A DNA stretch of 64,000 nucleotides from Bartonella vinsonii subsp. arupensis OK-94-513. GTDB lineage: Bacteria; Pseudomonadota; Alphaproteobacteria; Rhizobiales; Rhizobiaceae. Below, in pieces: positions 46,232-57,791 of the stretch. The stretch spans positions 4,697 to 68,696 of the forward strand of contig NZ_JH725037.1 of assembly GCF_000278235.1 (NCBI RefSeq). The letters are read 5' to 3'. The number at the start of each line of letters is the position of its first letter. Within the stretch, counting starts at the first letter, position 1. A model generated the notes under the pieces. That model was not told the origin of the DNA. It saw only the letters and a list, made by a program, of their open reading frames with translations, and did no database searches. A program made the position numbers and the translations under genes.

Positions 46232-47014
46232 TTAATTGAAATTAAGATGTGCCCAAACAGGAGTATGGTCCGATGGTTTTTGATACCCTCTTACTTCTTT
46301 TTGGCTATAGGCACAGATAAGTTGATCAACAGCTTCTGGTGACAATAGCAAGTGATCAATGCGAATTCCATTATTTTTCTGCCATGCACCAGCTTGAAAA
46401 TCCCAGAAACTGAATGAGGGAGTTTCTGTGACATTACGAATAGCATCATAAAAACCTAAATGAATAATGCGTTGGAAGGCTTGTCTTGTTTGTGGAAGGA
46501 ATAAGGCATCATGATTCCATTCTTGAGGATTTTTTGCGTCTAATGGGGTAGGGATGACATTATAATCACCAGCTAGGACAAGGGGTTCTTCATATGCAAG
46601 CAATGATTTTGCATGTGCATACAATCTTTCCATCCATTCTATTTTATAAGGATATTTTTCGCTTGTAATAGGGTTTCCATTTGGCAAATAGAGGGATGCA
46701 ACACGGATAACGCCTTTATTTGTTGAGTAAACGGCTTCAATGTATCGGGTTTGTTCATCATTATCATTGCCCGGTAATCGGCGGATGACTTCATCAGGTG
46801 TTTTTTTAGAGAGAATCGCAACCCCATTAAAACTTTTTTGTCCGTGTGTTTCTATATGATACCCTAAGCCTTCAATTGCACTGCGGGGGAAATTTTCATC
46901 GGTACTTTTTATTTCTTGTAGACAGACTATATCGGGTTGGTTTTGCTGTAACCATTGACACAATGTTTCATGCCGCGCTTTTATTCCAGCAATATTCCAC
47001 GTTACTATTTTCAT
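46232..47014 (-). CDS. xthA: Exodeoxyribonuclease III
   Basis: The 260-residue AP endonuclease/3' exonuclease opens MKIVTWNIAGIKAR, then DIVCLQEIKSTDENFP with the metal-binding Glu, VASLYLPNGNP, LAGDYNVIP (Asp and Asn of the active site), the RIDHLLLSP motif and a terminal PSDHTPVWAHL with the catalytic His. It repairs abasic sites and 3'-blocked ends. An in-frame ATG three codons upstream (MSA) is possible, but MKIVTWN is the family start. It is probably monocistronic; the divergent str operon lies beyond a 500-base spacer. Confidence 0.96.
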   Translation of the reverse strand: MKIVTWNIAGIKARHETLCQWLQQNQPDIVCLQEIKSTDENFPRSAIEGLGYHIETHGQKSFNGVAILSKKTPDEVIRRLPGNDNDEQTRYIEAVYSTNKGVIRVASLYLPNGNPITSEKYPYKIEWMERLYAHAKSLLAYEEPLVLAGDYNVIPTPLDAKNPQEWNHDALFLPQTRQAFQRIIHLGFYDAIRNVTETPSFSFWDFQAGAWQKNNGIRIDHLLLSPEAVDQLICAYSQKEVRGYQKPSDHTPVWAHLNFN

Positions 47015-47526
47015 GGCACTCATCTTAAATATTATCGGTGCTGTTTTTTTGCATCGTTAAAATGTCCTATAAATATCTCCAAGACTTGTACTCTTTAATC
47101 ACATTGCTGTTCTTCTTTGTGTAGAGATACTACTATGGGAATTTAATTTATCAAGAACTTCTGTAAAATCCAAACTAAAGTCTTATAATTTAATTTATTT
47201 TTTTATTTTTAAACTTTCTGATGTTTAGTTCTTGACGAATGTATATGTTCTCGCTATTAGAGATCACTATAACCAGTGTGAGAGTGATTGGTGATTTCGG
47301 GGCTTTACTCGAGAAGTCATTTAAACGGGTTTTATAAAAGATTAAAAGCAAATGCCAGTGCAAAAGGCTCGTGCCTTCTCTGCTTGTAATCGGGTAAGCT
47401 GTTTATAACAGGCGTGCCCGATTTTGTGTGTAAGCTTAGGTGTTTATTTTGATTCTGTCGAAATAAATGGAATGTAGAAAAGCCCAATTGGGCAAAACGA
47501 ACGTAGATCAAAAAGAGGAAGGTTGT
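47015..47526. other. Spacer and leader of the str operon
   Basis: About 500 bases hold the likely promoter at 47232-47260 and then a roughly 260-base 5' leader. Within the leader, ATCGGGTAAGCTGTTTATAA (47389-47408) and CGTGCCCGAT (47414-47423) could pair through ATCGGG/CCCGAT into a hairpin. No ORF with support is seen. Confidence 0.45.
47232..47260 (+). promoter_or_regulatory. Probable promoter of the str operon
   Basis: TTGACG (47232-47237) and TATTAG (47255-47260) are spaced exactly 17 bases. The same -35 and spacing occur ahead of rplM. It would begin transcription near 47267 and read rpsL-rpsG-fusA-tuf and possibly the S10 and spc clusters. Confidence 0.6.
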
Positions 47527-47898
47527 ATGCCTACCGTAAACCAGTTGATTCGCAAGCCGCGTGTAGCGCCAGTTAAGCGTAATAAGGTTCCTGCTCTTCA
47601 GTCGAATCCGCAGAAACGTGGGGTTTGTACGCGTGTCTATACAACGACACCGAAAAAACCGAATTCTGCACTTCGTAAAGTTGCTAAAGTCCGTTTGACA
47701 AATGGATTTGAAGTGATAGGTTATATTCCTGGAGAGGGGCATAATCTTCAAGAGCACTCTGTTGTAATGATTCGGGGTGGTCGTGTGAAGGATTTGCCAG
47801 GAGTTCGTTATCACATTATTCGTGGTTTGCTTGATACGCAGGGTGTCAAGAATCGTAAACAGCGTCGTTCAAAATATGGCGCGAAGCGTCCAAAATAA
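47527..47898 (+). CDS. rpsL: 30S ribosomal protein S12
   Basis: The 123-residue protein starts at the ATG after AGAGGAAGG ([12 protein letters not shown]), not at upstream codons. It has the S12 loop [14 protein letters not shown] with Lys43 and [14 protein letters not shown] with Lys88, both as in streptomycin-sensitive S12. S12 sits at the decoding centre. It is the first gene of the str operon. Confidence 0.98.
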   Translation: MPTVNQLIRKPRVAPVKRNKVPALQSNPQKRGVCTRVYTTTPKKPNSALRKVAKVRLTNGFEVIGYIPGEGHNLQEHSVVMIRGGRVKDLPGVRYHIIRGLLDTQGVKNRKQRRSKYGAKRPK

Positions 47899-47904
47899 TA
47901 TTGA

Positions 47905-48387
<483 letters not shown>

Positions 48388-48413
48388 GCGTGTTTAAGGA
48401 TAAGGCAAGTATA

Positions 48414-50498
48414 ATGGCTCGCGAATATAAAATTGAAGATTATCGTAATTTTGGTATTATGGCGCATATTGATGCGGGTAAGACCACTATGACTGAGCGT
48501 ATTTTGTTTTATACGGGTAAGAATCATAAGATTGGTGAAACCCATGATGGTGCTTCTACAATGGATTGGATGGAGCAAGAGCAGGAGCGTGGTATTACGA
48601 TTACATCTGCTGCGACGACAACCTTCTGGGAAGGGCGTGATGGGCGGAAGCGGCGTTTTAATATCATTGATACGCCGGGGCACGTTGATTTTACGATTGA
48701 AGTTGAGCGTTCTTTGCGAGTTCTTGATGGTGCGATAGCATTGTTAGATGCAAATGCTGGTGTGGAACCTCAGACGGAAACTGTTTGGCGACAGGCTGAG
48801 AAGTACCGTGTGCCGCGTATGGTCTTCGTTAATAAAATGGATAAGATAGGTGCTGATTTTTATCGCAGTGTAGAAATGGTTGGTTCGCGATTGGGGGCTA
48901 AAGCACTTGTTTTGCAATTGCCAATTGGTGCTGAAAATGATTTCGAAGGTGTTGTTGATCTTGTTGAGATGAAGGCATTGAAATGGGATGGCTCCATTGG
49001 TGCTTCGGCGGTTGTTGGTGAGATTCCATCCGATTTGAAAGAGAAGGCAGAAGAGTATCGCGAGAAATTAATTGAGATGGCAGTTGAGGTTGATGAGGCT
49101 GCAACAGAGGCTTATTTGGAAGGTGTTATGCCAACAAATGAGCAGCTTGTTTCTCTTATTCGTAAGGGGACGATAGAGGTTCAGTTCCATCCAGTTCTTT
49201 GTGGTACTGCTTTTAAGAATAAAGGTGTTCAGCCGCTTTTGGATGCTGTTGTTTCTTATCTTCCTTCTCCGGTTGATGTTCCTGCAATTAGTGGCGTTGA
49301 TGTGAAAACTGAGTCTGAAGCAACCCGTGAATCTTCAGATGATGCTCCGCTTTCTATGCTTGCTTTTAAAATTATGAATGATCCGTTTGTGGGATCATTG
49401 ACTTTTTGTCGCATTTATTCTGGTAAGGTTCAAAAAGGTGTTTCTCTCGAAAATACCGTGAAGAAAAAGAGAGAGCGTTTGGGGCGTATGCTTCAAATGC
49501 ACTCAAATTCTCGTGAGGATATTGAGGAGGCGTTTGCTGGTGATATTGTTGCTCTCGCAGGACTTAAAGAGACTACAACAGGTGATACCCTTTGCGATCC
49601 TTTAAAGCCTATTATTTTGGAGCGGATGGATTTTCCTGAGCCTGTTATTGAAATTGCGATTGAACCTAAAACGAAGGCAGACCAAGAAAAAATGGGTATT
49701 GCTCTCAATCGTTTGGCTGCTGAGGATCCTTCATTCCGTGTGAAATCTGATGAAGAATCAGGACAAACCATTATAGCTGGAATGGGTGAGCTTCACCTTG
49801 ATATTATTGTTGATCGTATGCGGCGCGAATTTAAGGTTGAAGCGAATATTGGGCAGCCTCAGGTTGCTTATCGTGAATCGATTACCAAAACGGCGGAAAT
49901 TGATTATACACATAAGAAGCAATCTGGTGGTGCTGGGCAGTTTGCTCGCGTTAAAATTATTTTTGAACCTCATGACGGTGATGATTTTGTCTTTGAGTCA
50001 AAGGTTGTTGGTGGTGCTGTTCCTAAGGAATATATTCCTGGTGTTCAAAAGGGTATCGAGAGCGTTATGGGATCAGGGCCTCTTGCGGGTTTCCCTATGC
50101 TTGGTGTAAAGGCTACACTGATTGATGGTGGTTATCACGATGTTGATTCTTCCGTTTTGGCTTTTGAAATTGCTGCTCGTGCGGCTTTTCGTGATGGAGC
50201 AAAGAAAGCTGGTGCGCAGCTTCTCGAACCGATTATGAAGGTAGAGGTTGTAACGCCGGAAGATTATGTTGGTGATGTTATTGGTGATCTCAATTCTCGT
50301 CGCGGTCAAATTTCAGGGACTGAGGCGCGTGGTATTGCTACAGTTGTGAATGCAATGGTTCCTTTGGCCAATATGTTTGGTTATGTGAATACTCTTCGTT
50401 CGATGAGTCAGGGGCGTGCGCAATATACAATGCAGTTTGATCATTATGAGCCTGTTCCTTCGGCTGTTGCTTTGGAGATTCAAAAGAAATACGCGTAA
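48414..50498 (+). CDS. fusA: Elongation factor G
   Basis: The 694-residue GTPase drives translocation and, with RRF, ribosome recycling. The start [20 protein letters not shown] is chosen over an in-frame ATG eight codons upstream by family alignment and by AAGGATAAGGC upstream. G-domain motifs are [17 protein letters not shown] and VNKMDK; the later [18 protein letters not shown] lies in domain III, and domains IV-V end with [20 protein letters not shown]. Normal EF-G length; one copy in the str operon. Confidence 0.98.
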   Translation: MAREYKIEDYRNFGIMAHIDAGKTTMTERILFYTGKNHKIGETHDGASTMDWMEQEQERGITITSAATTTFWEGRDGRKRRFNIIDTPGHVDFTIEVERSLRVLDGAIALLDANAGVEPQTETVWRQAEKYRVPRMVFVNKMDKIGADFYRSVEMVGSRLGAKALVLQLPIGAENDFEGVVDLVEMKALKWDGSIGASAVVGEIPSDLKEKAEEYREKLIEMAVEVDEAATEAYLEGVMPTNEQLVSLIRKGTIEVQFHPVLCGTAFKNKGVQPLLDAVVSYLPSPVDVPAISGVDVKTESEATRESSDDAPLSMLAFKIMNDPFVGSLTFCRIYSGKVQKGVSLENTVKKKRERLGRMLQMHSNSREDIEEAFAGDIVALAGLKETTTGDTLCDPLKPIILERMDFPEPVIEIAIEPKTKADQEKMGIALNRLAAEDPSFRVKSDEESGQTIIAGMGELHLDIIVDRMRREFKVEANIGQPQVAYRESITKTAEIDYTHKKQSGGAGQFARVKIIFEPHDGDDFVFESKVVGGAVPKEYIPGVQKGIESVMGSGPLAGFPMLGVKATLIDGGYHDVDSSVLAFEIAARAAFRDGAKKAGAQLLEPIMKVEVVTPEDYVGDVIGDLNSRRGQISGTEARGIATVVNAMVPLANMFGYVNTLRSMSQGRAQYTMQFDHYEPVPSAVALEIQKKYA

Positions 50499-50559
50499 TT
50501 TGATTATATAATTAATTTTTAACTTAGTCCTTTATTTGGATAGAAAATGGAGAGCTCAA

Positions 50560-51735
50560 ATGGCAAAGAGCAAATTTGAACGTACGAAGCCACATGTTAA
50601 TATCGGAACAATTGGTCACGTTGATCATGGCAAGACGTCATTAACAGCAGCGATTACGAAATATTTTGGTGAATTTAAAGCGTATGACCAAATTGATGCG
50701 GCACCAGAAGAAAGAGCGCGTGGGATTACTATTTCTACGGCACATGTTGAGTATGAAACAGAGAGCCGGCACTATGCGCACGTTGATTGCCCAGGTCACG
50801 CGGATTATGTGAAAAACATGATCACAGGGGCAGCACAAATGGATGGAGCGATTTTGGTTGTCTCTGCTGCGGATGGTCCTATGCCTCAGACACGTGAGCA
50901 TATTTTGCTTGCGCGCCAAGTTGGTGTTCCAGCGATTGTTGTTTTTCTTAATAAGGTTGATCAGGTTGATGATGCTGAGCTTCTGGAGCTTGTTGAGCTT
51001 GAAGTTCGTGAACTCTTGTCAAAATATGATTTCCCAGGAGATGATATCCCAGTGGTTAAGGGGTCTGCATTGGCAGCTCTTGAAGATAAAGATAAAAGCA
51101 TTGGAGAAGATGCGGTTCGTCTTTTGATGAGTGAAGTTGATAATTACATCCCAACACCAGAGCGTCCTGTTGATCAGCCGTTTTTGATGCCGATTGAAGA
51201 TGTTTTTTCGATTTCTGGACGCGGTACGGTTGTAACTGGTCGTGTTGAGCGTGGTATTATTAAAGTTGGCGAAGAAATCGAGATTATAGGTATTCGTCCT
51301 ACTTCAAAGACGACGGTTACCGGCGTTGAAATGTTCCGCAAGCTTTTAGATCAAGGTCAAGCTGGTGATAACATTGGCGCTCTTCTTCGTGGAGTTGATC
51401 GCGAAGGGATTGAGCGTGGACAGGTTCTTGCGAAGCCTGGATCAGTTACTCCTCATACGCGCTTTAAAGCAGAAGCTTACATCTTAACGAAAGATGAAGG
51501 TGGTCGTCATACACCGTTTTTCACGAATTATCGTCCTCAATTTTACTTCCGTACAACGGATGTGACGGGGATAGTAACGCTTCCAGAAGGAACAGAAATG
51601 GTTATGCCTGGAGATAATGTTGCGATGGATGTTTCTTTGATAGTTCCGATTGCCATGGAAGAAAAGCTTCGTTTTGCTATTCGCGAAGGTGGTCGTACTG
51701 TTGGTGCTGGTATCGTTTCTAAGATCATTGAGTAA
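50560..51735 (+). CDS. tuf: Elongation factor Tu
   Basis: The 391-residue GTPase carries aminoacyl-tRNA to the A site. GTP motifs are [27 protein letters not shown] and the SALAALE stretch; domains II and III follow ([39 protein letters not shown]). It begins [16 protein letters not shown] after GGAGAGCTCAA. It is the last str-operon gene and is followed by an 11-bp hairpin before rpsJ. Many alphaproteobacteria have a second tuf elsewhere; that cannot be judged from this window. Confidence 0.98.
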   Translation: MAKSKFERTKPHVNIGTIGHVDHGKTSLTAAITKYFGEFKAYDQIDAAPEERARGITISTAHVEYETESRHYAHVDCPGHADYVKNMITGAAQMDGAILVVSAADGPMPQTREHILLARQVGVPAIVVFLNKVDQVDDAELLELVELEVRELLSKYDFPGDDIPVVKGSALAALEDKDKSIGEDAVRLLMSEVDNYIPTPERPVDQPFLMPIEDVFSISGRGTVVTGRVERGIIKVGEEIEIIGIRPTSKTTVTGVEMFRKLLDQGQAGDNIGALLRGVDREGIERGQVLAKPGSVTPHTRFKAEAYILTKDEGGRHTPFFTNYRPQFYFRTTDVTGIVTLPEGTEMVMPGDNVAMDVSLIVPIAMEEKLRFAIREGGRTVGAGIVSKIIE

Positions 51736-51750
51736 GGAATGGTTATTGAT

Positions 51751-51778
51751 AAAACGTCTTTGTTGTAAAAGGCGTTTT
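51751..51778 (+). terminator. Stem-loop between tuf and rpsJ
   Basis: AAAACGTCTTT (51751-51761) pairs with AAAGGCGTTTT (51768-51778), 11 bp with one wobble around GTTGTA. Only the stem's own TTTT follows, so it may act as a leaky terminator that lets some str-operon transcription into the S10 cluster. It lies 15 bases after the tuf stop. Confidence 0.65.
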
Positions 51779-51801
51779 GCGTGACAAGGAAATAAAAGAG
51801 C

Positions 51802-52110
51802 ATGAACAGTCAAAATATCCGCATTCGCTTGAAAGCATTTGATCACAGAATTCTTGATGCATCGACACGCGAGATTGTGTCGACTGCAAAGCGTACTGGT
51901 GCAAATGTCCGTGGTCCTATTCCGCTACCAACGCGGATTGAGAAGTTTACAGTCAATCGTGGGCCGCACATCGATAAGAAGAGTCGTGAGCAATTTGAAA
52001 TGCGTACACATAAGCGTCTTCTTGATATTGTTGATCCAACACCGCAAACAGTGGATGCGCTTATGAAGCTCGATCTTTCTGCTGGTGTGGATGTAGAGAT
52101 TAAGCTCTGA
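51802..52110 (+). CDS. rpsJ: 30S ribosomal protein S10
   Basis: The 102-residue protein has [33 protein letters not shown] and the [20 protein letters not shown] stretch. S10 lies in the 30S head and also serves as NusE in transcription antitermination. It heads the S10 cluster; a possible promoter should lie in the short tuf-rpsJ gap but is not clear. Confidence 0.98.
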   Translation: MNSQNIRIRLKAFDHRILDASTREIVSTAKRTGANVRGPIPLPTRIEKFTVNRGPHIDKKSREQFEMRTHKRLLDIVDPTPQTVDALMKLDLSAGVDVEIKL

Positions 52111-52137
52111 GGTTTGAGGACAGAAGGAACAGACCCG

Positions 52138-52878
52138 ATGCGTTCAGGTGTAATAGCACAGAAGCTGGGCATGACCCGTATTTATAATGAAGCTGGTGAG
52201 CATGTACCGGTAACAGTACTTCGTTTGGAGAATTGTCAAGTTATTGCTCAGCGTACAGTTGAGAAGAATGGCTATACTGCTGTTCAGTTAGGTGTAGGCT
52301 TTGCCAAGGTTAAGAATACTACGCAAGCTCTTCGTGGGCATTTTGCTAAGGCTTCGGTTGAGCCAAAAGCTAAAATAGCAGAGTTTCGTGTGAGTCCCGA
52401 CAATCTTCTTGATGTTGGTACTGAGATTACAGTGGAACATTTTGTTCCGGGGCAGAGGGTTGATGTAACAGGTACGAGTATCGGTAAAGGTTTTGCTGGT
52501 GTTATGAAGCGGCATAATTTTGGTGGACATCGTGCTTCTCATGGTAACTCAATCACACATCGTGCTCATGGTTCGACAGGACAGTGTCAGGATCCAGGTA
52601 AGGTGTTTAAAGGTAAAAAAATGGCTGGCCATATGGGGCAGGTCCGTGTAACAACACAGAATATTGAGGTTGTTTCTACGGATGTTGAACGTGGTTTGCT
52701 TTTAGTGCGTGGTGCTGTTTCCGGCTCTAAGGGTGCTTGGATTTTGGTGCGGGATGCTGTAAAAAGACCTCTTCCTGATAATGCGCCTAAGCCTGCTGGT
52801 ATTCGCCATCTTGCGAAAGAAAAAACAGAAATGGTTGCTCCAGTGATGGAAACCTCTGAAACTGAGGGAGCCGAATGA
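52138..52878 (+). CDS. rplC: 50S ribosomal protein L3
   Basis: The 246-residue protein begins [20 protein letters not shown] and has [40 protein letters not shown] and [18 protein letters not shown]3 is an early 23S-binding protein reaching the peptidyl transferase centre. The tail of about 40 residues (ending [10 protein letters not shown]) is longer than in enterics, as is usual in Rhizobiales. Upstream in-frame codons are ignored. Confidence 0.98.
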   Translation: MRSGVIAQKLGMTRIYNEAGEHVPVTVLRLENCQVIAQRTVEKNGYTAVQLGVGFAKVKNTTQALRGHFAKASVEPKAKIAEFRVSPDNLLDVGTEITVEHFVPGQRVDVTGTSIGKGFAGVMKRHNFGGHRASHGNSITHRAHGSTGQCQDPGKVFKGKKMAGHMGQVRVTTQNIEVVSTDVERGLLLVRGAVSGSKGAWILVRDAVKRPLPDNAPKPAGIRHLAKEKTEMVAPVMETSETEGAE

Positions 52879-53498
52879 TGGATATTGTAGTTAAAACCCT
52901 TGATGGTAATGAAGCTGGTAAGTTAAAAGTTTCTGAGGGTATTTTTGGTCTTGTTCCGCGTGAGGATATTTTGCAACGTGTTGTTCGTTGGCAGCTTGCA
53001 CGTCGTCAACAGGGAACACATCAATCGCAGGGGCGGTCTGATGTTTCACGAACAGGGGCAAAGATGTTTAAACAAAAGGGAACTGGTCGTGCTCGACACT
53101 CGTCTGCTCGTGCACCACAGTTTCGAGGTGGTGGTAAGGCACATGGTCCGGTATTCCGTAGTCATGCGTGTGATCTTCCTAAAAAAGTTCGTGCACTTGG
53201 AGTGCGTCTTGCATTGTCAGCAAAATTAAAGGCAAATGATTTAATTGTTGTTGATGATCTAAGTGTTAAGGATGCTAAAACAAAGATGCTTGTTTCCAGT
53301 TTTTCTAAGCTTGGATTCAATAATGCTCTCTTAGTTGGTGGCAAAGAGATTGATATTAATTTTTCTCGCGCAGCATCTAATATTCCTAATATTGATGTTT
53401 TACCAATTCAGGGGATTAATGTTTATGATATTTTGCGTCGCAGCAAACTTGTTTTGTCAAAAGCAGCTGTCGAGGCTCTTGAGGAGCGTTTTAAATGA
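52878..53498 (+). CDS. rplD: 50S ribosomal protein L4
   Basis: The 206-residue protein has [20 protein letters not shown], the extended loop [20 protein letters not shown] that lines the exit tunnel, and [19 protein letters not shown]4 in E. coli represses its own operon. Start at 52878 is preferred over the adjacent ATG 52875 because GAGGGAG is then 7 bases away; both overlap the rplC stop. Confidence 0.97.
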   Translation: MDIVVKTLDGNEAGKLKVSEGIFGLVPREDILQRVVRWQLARRQQGTHQSQGRSDVSRTGAKMFKQKGTGRARHSSARAPQFRGGGKAHGPVFRSHACDLPKKVRALGVRLALSAKLKANDLIVVDDLSVKDAKTKMLVSSFSKLGFNNALLVGGKEIDINFSRAASNIPNIDVLPIQGINVYDILRRSKLVLSKAAVEALEERFK

Positions 53499-53788
53499 CA
53501 GATCTTCGCCACTATGATATAATTGTTAGTCCAATTATTACTGAAAAGTCGACTATGATTTCTGAGTATAATCAAGTTGCTTTTAATGTCGCGCCGAAAG
53601 CAACAAAGCCTGAAATTAAAGCTGCTGTTGAAGCGCTTTTTAGCGTTAAAGTTAAGGCAGTCAACACAATAGTCCGAAAGGGTAAAGTGAAACGTTTCAA
53701 AGGTATTGTTGGTCGGCAGAGTGATGTCAAAAAAGCGATCGTGACACTGGCCAGTGGTCAGTCTATCGACGTTTCGACAGGTCTTTAA
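53495..53788 (+). CDS. rplW: 50S ribosomal protein L23
   Basis: The 97-residue protein has [56 protein letters not shown] and ends SIDVSTGL. L23 sits at the tunnel exit and docks SRP and trigger factor. It overlaps rplD by 4 bases (ATGA). Confidence 0.98.
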   Translation: MTDLRHYDIIVSPIITEKSTMISEYNQVAFNVAPKATKPEIKAAVEALFSVKVKAVNTIVRKGKVKRFKGIVGRQSDVKKAIVTLASGQSIDVSTGL

Positions 53789-53809
53789 AGAGGCTCGGAG
53801 ATAAGAATA

Positions 53810-54643
53810 ATGGCACTTAAGCACTTTAATCCAACTACAGCCGGGCAACGTCAACTTGTTATTGTGGATCGTTCTTGCCTTTATAAAGGTAAGCCTGTAA
53901 AAGCGTTAACTGAGGGCTTATCATCAAAAGGTGGCCGTAATAATCGCGGCCGAGTTACTGCTCGTTTTCAGGGTGGTGGACATAAGCGTAGTTATCGGTT
54001 TGTTGATTTTAAGCGTCTTAAACGTGATGTTACTGCAAAAGTAGAGCGTTTGGAATATGATCCAAATCGGACTGCTTTTATTGCGTTAATTCGCTATGAG
54101 GATGGACAATTAGGTTATATTCTTGCGCCACAGCGTCTTGGTGTTGGTGATTCGGTTATAGCTGGTTCAAATGTTGATGTTAAACCAGGCAATGCTATGC
54201 CACTTGGTAATATGCCGGTGGGTACAATTATTCATAATGTTGAAATGAAACCGGGTAAGGGTGGTCAAATCGCTCGTTCAGCTGGTACTTATGCGCAATT
54301 GGTTGGACGGGATCAGGGGATGGCTATTCTTCGTTTGAATTCTGGAGAACAGCGTTTGGTATCTAGTAGTTGTTTTGCAACTGTTGGCGCTGTTTCAAAT
54401 CCTGATCATGGGAATATTAATGATGGTAAGGCAGGTCGGTCACGTTGGCGTGGTAAGCGCCCACATGTTCGTGGTGTTGCTATGAACCCCGTTGATCATC
54501 CACATGGTGGTGGTGAAGGTCGTACATCAGGGGGGCGTCATCCAGTGTCTCCTTGGGGTAAACCTACGAAAGGTAAGCGTACGCGCTCCAATAAAGCCAC
54601 TGATAAGTTTATTATGCGTACGCGTCATCAGCGCAAGAAATGA
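53810..54643 (+). CDS. rplB: 50S ribosomal protein L2
   Basis: The 277-residue protein has [59 protein letters not shown] and the conserved [20 protein letters not shown] with the universally conserved His. L2 binds 23S rRNA near the peptidyl transferase centre. Confidence 0.98.
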   Translation: MALKHFNPTTAGQRQLVIVDRSCLYKGKPVKALTEGLSSKGGRNNRGRVTARFQGGGHKRSYRFVDFKRLKRDVTAKVERLEYDPNRTAFIALIRYEDGQLGYILAPQRLGVGDSVIAGSNVDVKPGNAMPLGNMPVGTIIHNVEMKPGKGGQIARSAGTYAQLVGRDQGMAILRLNSGEQRLVSSSCFATVGAVSNPDHGNINDGKAGRSRWRGKRPHVRGVAMNPVDHPHGGGEGRTSGGRHPVSPWGKPTKGKRTRSNKATDKFIMRTRHQRKK

Positions 54644-54658
54644 GAAAGGTAGTCTGAA

Positions 54659-54937
54659 GTGGTTCGTTCAGTTTGGAAAGGTCCGTTTGTTGACGGCTAT
54701 CTTCTTGGAAAAGCAGAAAAGGTCCGTGCAAGTGGGCGCAATGAGGTCATTAAAATATGGAGTCGTCGCTCTACTATTTTACCACAATTTGTTGGCTTAA
54801 CTTTTGGTGTTTACAACGGCAATAAGCATATTCCTGTTTCTGTTTCTGAAGAGATGGTTGGTCATAAATTTGGTGAGTTCGCTCCCACCCGGACTTATTA
54901 TGGGCATGGTGCAGACAAGAAAGCGAAGAGGAAGTAG
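54659..54937 (+). CDS. rpsS: 30S ribosomal protein S19
   Basis: The 92-residue protein begins at GTG 54659 ([15 protein letters not shown]) after AGAAAGGTAGTCTGAA; no ATG is available at a family-consistent position. [20 protein letters not shown] near the end is typical. S19 forms the 30S head with S13. Confidence 0.98.
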
Positions 54938-54939
54938 GA

Positions 54940-55329
54940 ATGGGAAAAGCTAAAGTTCCGCGCCAGCTTAAGGATAATGAAGCAAAAGCCGTCACGCGGA
55001 CAATTCGTGTTAGTCCGCAAAAGCTTAATTTAGTTGCTGCGATGATTCGTGGTAAGAAAGTTAATATGGCGCTAGCTGATTTGACGTTCTCACGTAAACG
55101 TATTGCTGGGACTGTGAAAAAAACTCTTGAATCGGCGATTGCAAATGCAGAGAATAACCACGATCTTGATATTGATTCGCTCATTGTTGCAGAAGCCTAT
55201 GTTGGTAAGTCGATAGTGATGAAGCGTTTCCATGTTCGTGGTCGTGGACGCGCTAGTCGGATTGAACGTCCGTTTTCGCATCTTACTATTATTGTTCGTG
55301 AAGTTACCGAAAAAGTGGAGGCCGCATAA
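54940..55329 (+). CDS. rplV: 50S ribosomal protein L22
   Basis: The 129-residue protein has [39 protein letters not shown], and [20 protein letters not shown] whose hairpin lines the exit tunnel. Its stop overlaps the rpsC start by one base (TAATG). Confidence 0.98.
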   Translation: MGKAKVPRQLKDNEAKAVTRTIRVSPQKLNLVAAMIRGKKVNMALADLTFSRKRIAGTVKKTLESAIANAENNHDLDIDSLIVAEAYVGKSIVMKRFHVRGRGRASRIERPFSHLTIIVREVTEKVEAA

Positions 55330-56039
55330 TGGGTCAGAAGATCAATCCAATAGGACTTCGTCTTGGAGTTAATCGGACCTGGGATTCCCGTTGGTATGCT
55401 GATAGTGGTGAGTATGGACGTCTTCTTCATGAGGATTTAAAAATTCGCTTGTATGTGCTTGAAGAGTTGAAGCAAGCAGCTATCTCTAAGGTTGTTATCG
55501 AGCGTCCTCATAAGAAATGTCGTGTGACGATTCATTCGGCTCGTCCGGGCTTGATTATTGGTAAAAAAGGTGCTGATATCGAAAAGCTTCGCCGTAAGCT
55601 TTCAGAAATGACAAATGCTGAGACTTCATTGAATATTGTGGAAATTCGTAAGCCTGAAATTGATGCTACGATTATTGCGCAATCAATTGCTCAGCAGTTA
55701 GAACGTCGTGTTGCTTTTCGACGTGCAATGAAGCGAGCAGTTCAATCAGCTATGCGTCTTGGAGCAGAGGGAATTCGTATCAACTGTTCTGGTCGTCTTG
55801 GTGGCGCTGAAATTGCTCGTATGGAGTGGTACCGTGAAGGTCGTGTTCCACTTCATACCTTGCGTTCTGATGTTGATTACGGTACAGCAGAAGCTAAGAC
55901 TGCTTATGGTATTTGTGGTGTTAAGGTGTGGGTCTTTAAAGGTGAGATTCTCGAGCATGATCCGATGGCTTCAGAGCGTCGTGCTACGGAGGCTGATCAT
56001 TCTGGTTCTTCATCGAATCGTCGCCGCGAAAGTGCTTAG
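55329..56039 (+). CDS. rpsC: 30S ribosomal protein S3
   Basis: The 236-residue protein has [20 protein letters not shown], the KH domain [40 protein letters not shown] and [21 protein letters not shown]3 forms the mRNA entry with S4 and S5. It ends in a polar Ser/Arg tail ([12 protein letters not shown]). Confidence 0.98.
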   Translation: MGQKINPIGLRLGVNRTWDSRWYADSGEYGRLLHEDLKIRLYVLEELKQAAISKVVIERPHKKCRVTIHSARPGLIIGKKGADIEKLRRKLSEMTNAETSLNIVEIRKPEIDATIIAQSIAQQLERRVAFRRAMKRAVQSAMRLGAEGIRINCSGRLGGAEIARMEWYREGRVPLHTLRSDVDYGTAEAKTAYGICGVKVWVFKGEILEHDPMASERRATEADHSGSSSNRRRESA

Positions 56040-56075
56040 TTTTTGTGAATGAACTAGAATTTGGAGTAGAGAGCA

Positions 56076-56489
56076 ATGTTGCAGCCAAAGCGCACAAAGT
56101 TCCGTAAACAGTTCAAAGGCCGTATTCACGGTGTTTCGAAAGGTGGTACGGATTTGAATTTCGGTGCTTACGGTTTGAAGGCTGTTGAGCCGGAGAGAAT
56201 TACTGCCCGCCAAATTGAGGCAGCGCGTCGTGCGATTACGCGTTATATGAAACGTTCTGGTCGTGTGTGGATTCGTATTTTTCCGGATCTTCCGGTCACA
56301 TCTAAGCCGACCGAAGTACGTATGGGTAAGGGTAAGGGAAGCGTTGATTATTGGGCTACGCGTGTTGCGCCTGGGCGCGTCATGTTTGAGCTTGATGGGG
56401 TTCCTGAAGATGTAGCGCGTGAAGCATTAAGATTGGGTGCTGCAAAATTGCCTATTAAGACGCGTTTCGTACAGCGTATTGCTGAATAA
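56076..56489 (+). CDS. rplP: 50S ribosomal protein L16
   Basis: The 137-residue protein has [60 protein letters not shown] and [21 protein letters not shown]16 binds near the A-site tRNA elbow. Confidence 0.98.
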   Translation: MLQPKRTKFRKQFKGRIHGVSKGGTDLNFGAYGLKAVEPERITARQIEAARRAITRYMKRSGRVWIRIFPDLPVTSKPTEVRMGKGKGSVDYWATRVAPGRVMFELDGVPEDVAREALRLGAAKLPIKTRFVQRIAE

Positions 56490-56501
56490 AGAGGTTAAGC
56501 G

Positions 56502-56702
56502 ATGAGAGCCACAGAATTTCGGGCGCAAACGCTCGACCAAATGAAAGATGAATTGGCTAAGTTAAAGAAAGAGCAATTTAATTTGCGCTTTCAAAAGGCA
56601 ACAGGTCAATTGGAAAAGACTGCACGTGTTAGGCAGGTTCGTCGTGATATTGCGCGTGTTAAAACTTTTCTTCGTCAGAAGATAAACGAAAGTAAGGTTT
56701 AA
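56502..56702 (+). CDS. rpmC: 50S ribosomal protein L29
   Basis: The 66-residue two-helix protein has [40 protein letters not shown] and [17 protein letters not shown]. It contacts L23 at the tunnel exit. Confidence 0.97.
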   Translation: MRATEFRAQTLDQMKDELAKLKKEQFNLRFQKATGQLEKTARVRQVRRDIARVKTFLRQKINESKV

Positions 56703-56713
56703 GGAAACAAGAG

Positions 56714-56953
56714 ATGCCTAAACGCATTTTGCAGGGTGTTGTCGTTAGTGACAAGAGTGATAAAACTGTCGTTGTTAAAGTGGAGCGCCGTTATTCTCAT
56801 CCGCTTCTTAAAAAGACTGTTCGGCAGTCTAAGAAATATAAGGCGCATGACGAGAACAACCAGTTCAAGATTGGGGATCAAATTTCTATTCAGGAATCTA
56901 AACCAATTTCGAAAGATAAACGTTGGATTGTTGTTAAAAGCAATGTAGCGTAG
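56714..56953 (+). CDS. rpsQ: 30S ribosomal protein S17
   Basis: The 79-residue OB-fold protein has [40 protein letters not shown] and [17 protein letters not shown]. It closes the S10 cluster and is followed by a 144-base gap before rplN. Confidence 0.97.
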   Translation: MPKRILQGVVVSDKSDKTVVVKVERRYSHPLLKKTVRQSKKYKAHDENNQFKIGDQISIQESKPISKDKRWIVVKSNVA

Positions 56954-57097
56954 TTCATTAGGTTTATTGTTGTAAAATTTAACAGTGGACTTTTTCCGTT
57001 GATAGATTTAGAGCAATAGCTTTATCGTTATTTGGCAGGCAAATCCGGGGTGTTAGAGGCATGACCGGATATAAATGTTAAGAGAAGGTGGCCAGTC
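56954..57097 (+). promoter_or_regulatory. Structured gap between rpsQ and rplN
   Basis: This is the longest gap inside the S10-spc part of the superoperon. ATCCGG (57043-57048) can pair with CCGGAT (57065-57070) directly before the rplN ribosome site AGAGAAGGTGG. It may hold an internal promoter for the spc cluster or a translational control hairpin; no -10/-35 pair is convincing. Confidence 0.35.
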
Positions 57098-57466
57098 ATG
57101 ATTCAGATGCAAACAAACCTCGACGTTGCCGATAATTCCGGTGCCCGTCGTGTCATGTGCATCAAGGTGTTAGGCGGTTCAAAGCGAAAATATGCTTCGG
57201 TCGGCGACATTATTGTTGTTTCGGTTAAGGATGCTATTCCTCGTGGCCGTGTTAAAAAAGGTGATGTGATGAAAGCTGTAGTGGTTCGTACTGCTAAAGA
57301 TATTCGTCGCGCAGATGGTAGTGTTATTCGTTTTGATGGGAATGCTGCTGTTTTAGTGGATAATAAGAAAGAGCCGATCGGTACGCGTATCTTTGGACCA
57401 GTTCCTCGCGAACTTCGTGGTAGGAATCATATGAAGATCATTTCGCTCGCTCCTGAAGTCTTATAA
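57098..57466 (+). CDS. rplN: 50S ribosomal protein L14
   Basis: The 122-residue protein has [59 protein letters not shown] and [21 protein letters not shown]14 lies at the subunit interface and bridges to 16S h14. It is the first spc-cluster gene. Confidence 0.98.
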   Translation: MIQMQTNLDVADNSGARRVMCIKVLGGSKRKYASVGDIIVVSVKDAIPRGRVKKGDVMKAVVVRTAKDIRRADGSVIRFDGNAAVLVDNKKEPIGTRIFGPVPRELRGRNHMKIISLAPEVL

Positions 57467-57476
57467 GGAGTGTGTT

Positions 57477-57791
57477 ATGCAAAAGATTCGAAAAGGTGAT
57501 AAAGTCGTTGTTTTATCCGGTAAGGATAAAGGATGTAGTGGTGAAGTAATTAAGGTGAATCCAAAGGAGAATAAAGCTTTTGTTCGTGGGGTTAATATGA
57601 TTAAACGTCATCAACGTCAAACGCAAAAGCAAGAAGCTGGAATTGTTTCTAAAGAAGCTCCAATTCATCTATCTAATTTGGCGATTGCTGACCCTAAGGA
57701 TGGTAAGCCTACACGTGTAGGTTTTCGTATGAATGCAGATGGTAATAAAGTTCGTTTTGCCAAGCGTTCGGGAGAGTTGATTAATGGCTGA
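57477..57791 (+). CDS. rplX: 50S ribosomal protein L24
   Basis: The 104-residue protein has the KOW motif [20 protein letters not shown] with [20 protein letters not shown], and ends [15 protein letters not shown]24 starts 50S assembly. It overlaps rplE by 8 bases. Confidence 0.98.
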   Translation: MQKIRKGDKVVVLSGKDKGCSGEVIKVNPKENKAFVRGVNMIKRHQRQTQKQEAGIVSKEAPIHLSNLAIADPKDGKPTRVGFRMNADGNKVRFAKRSGELING

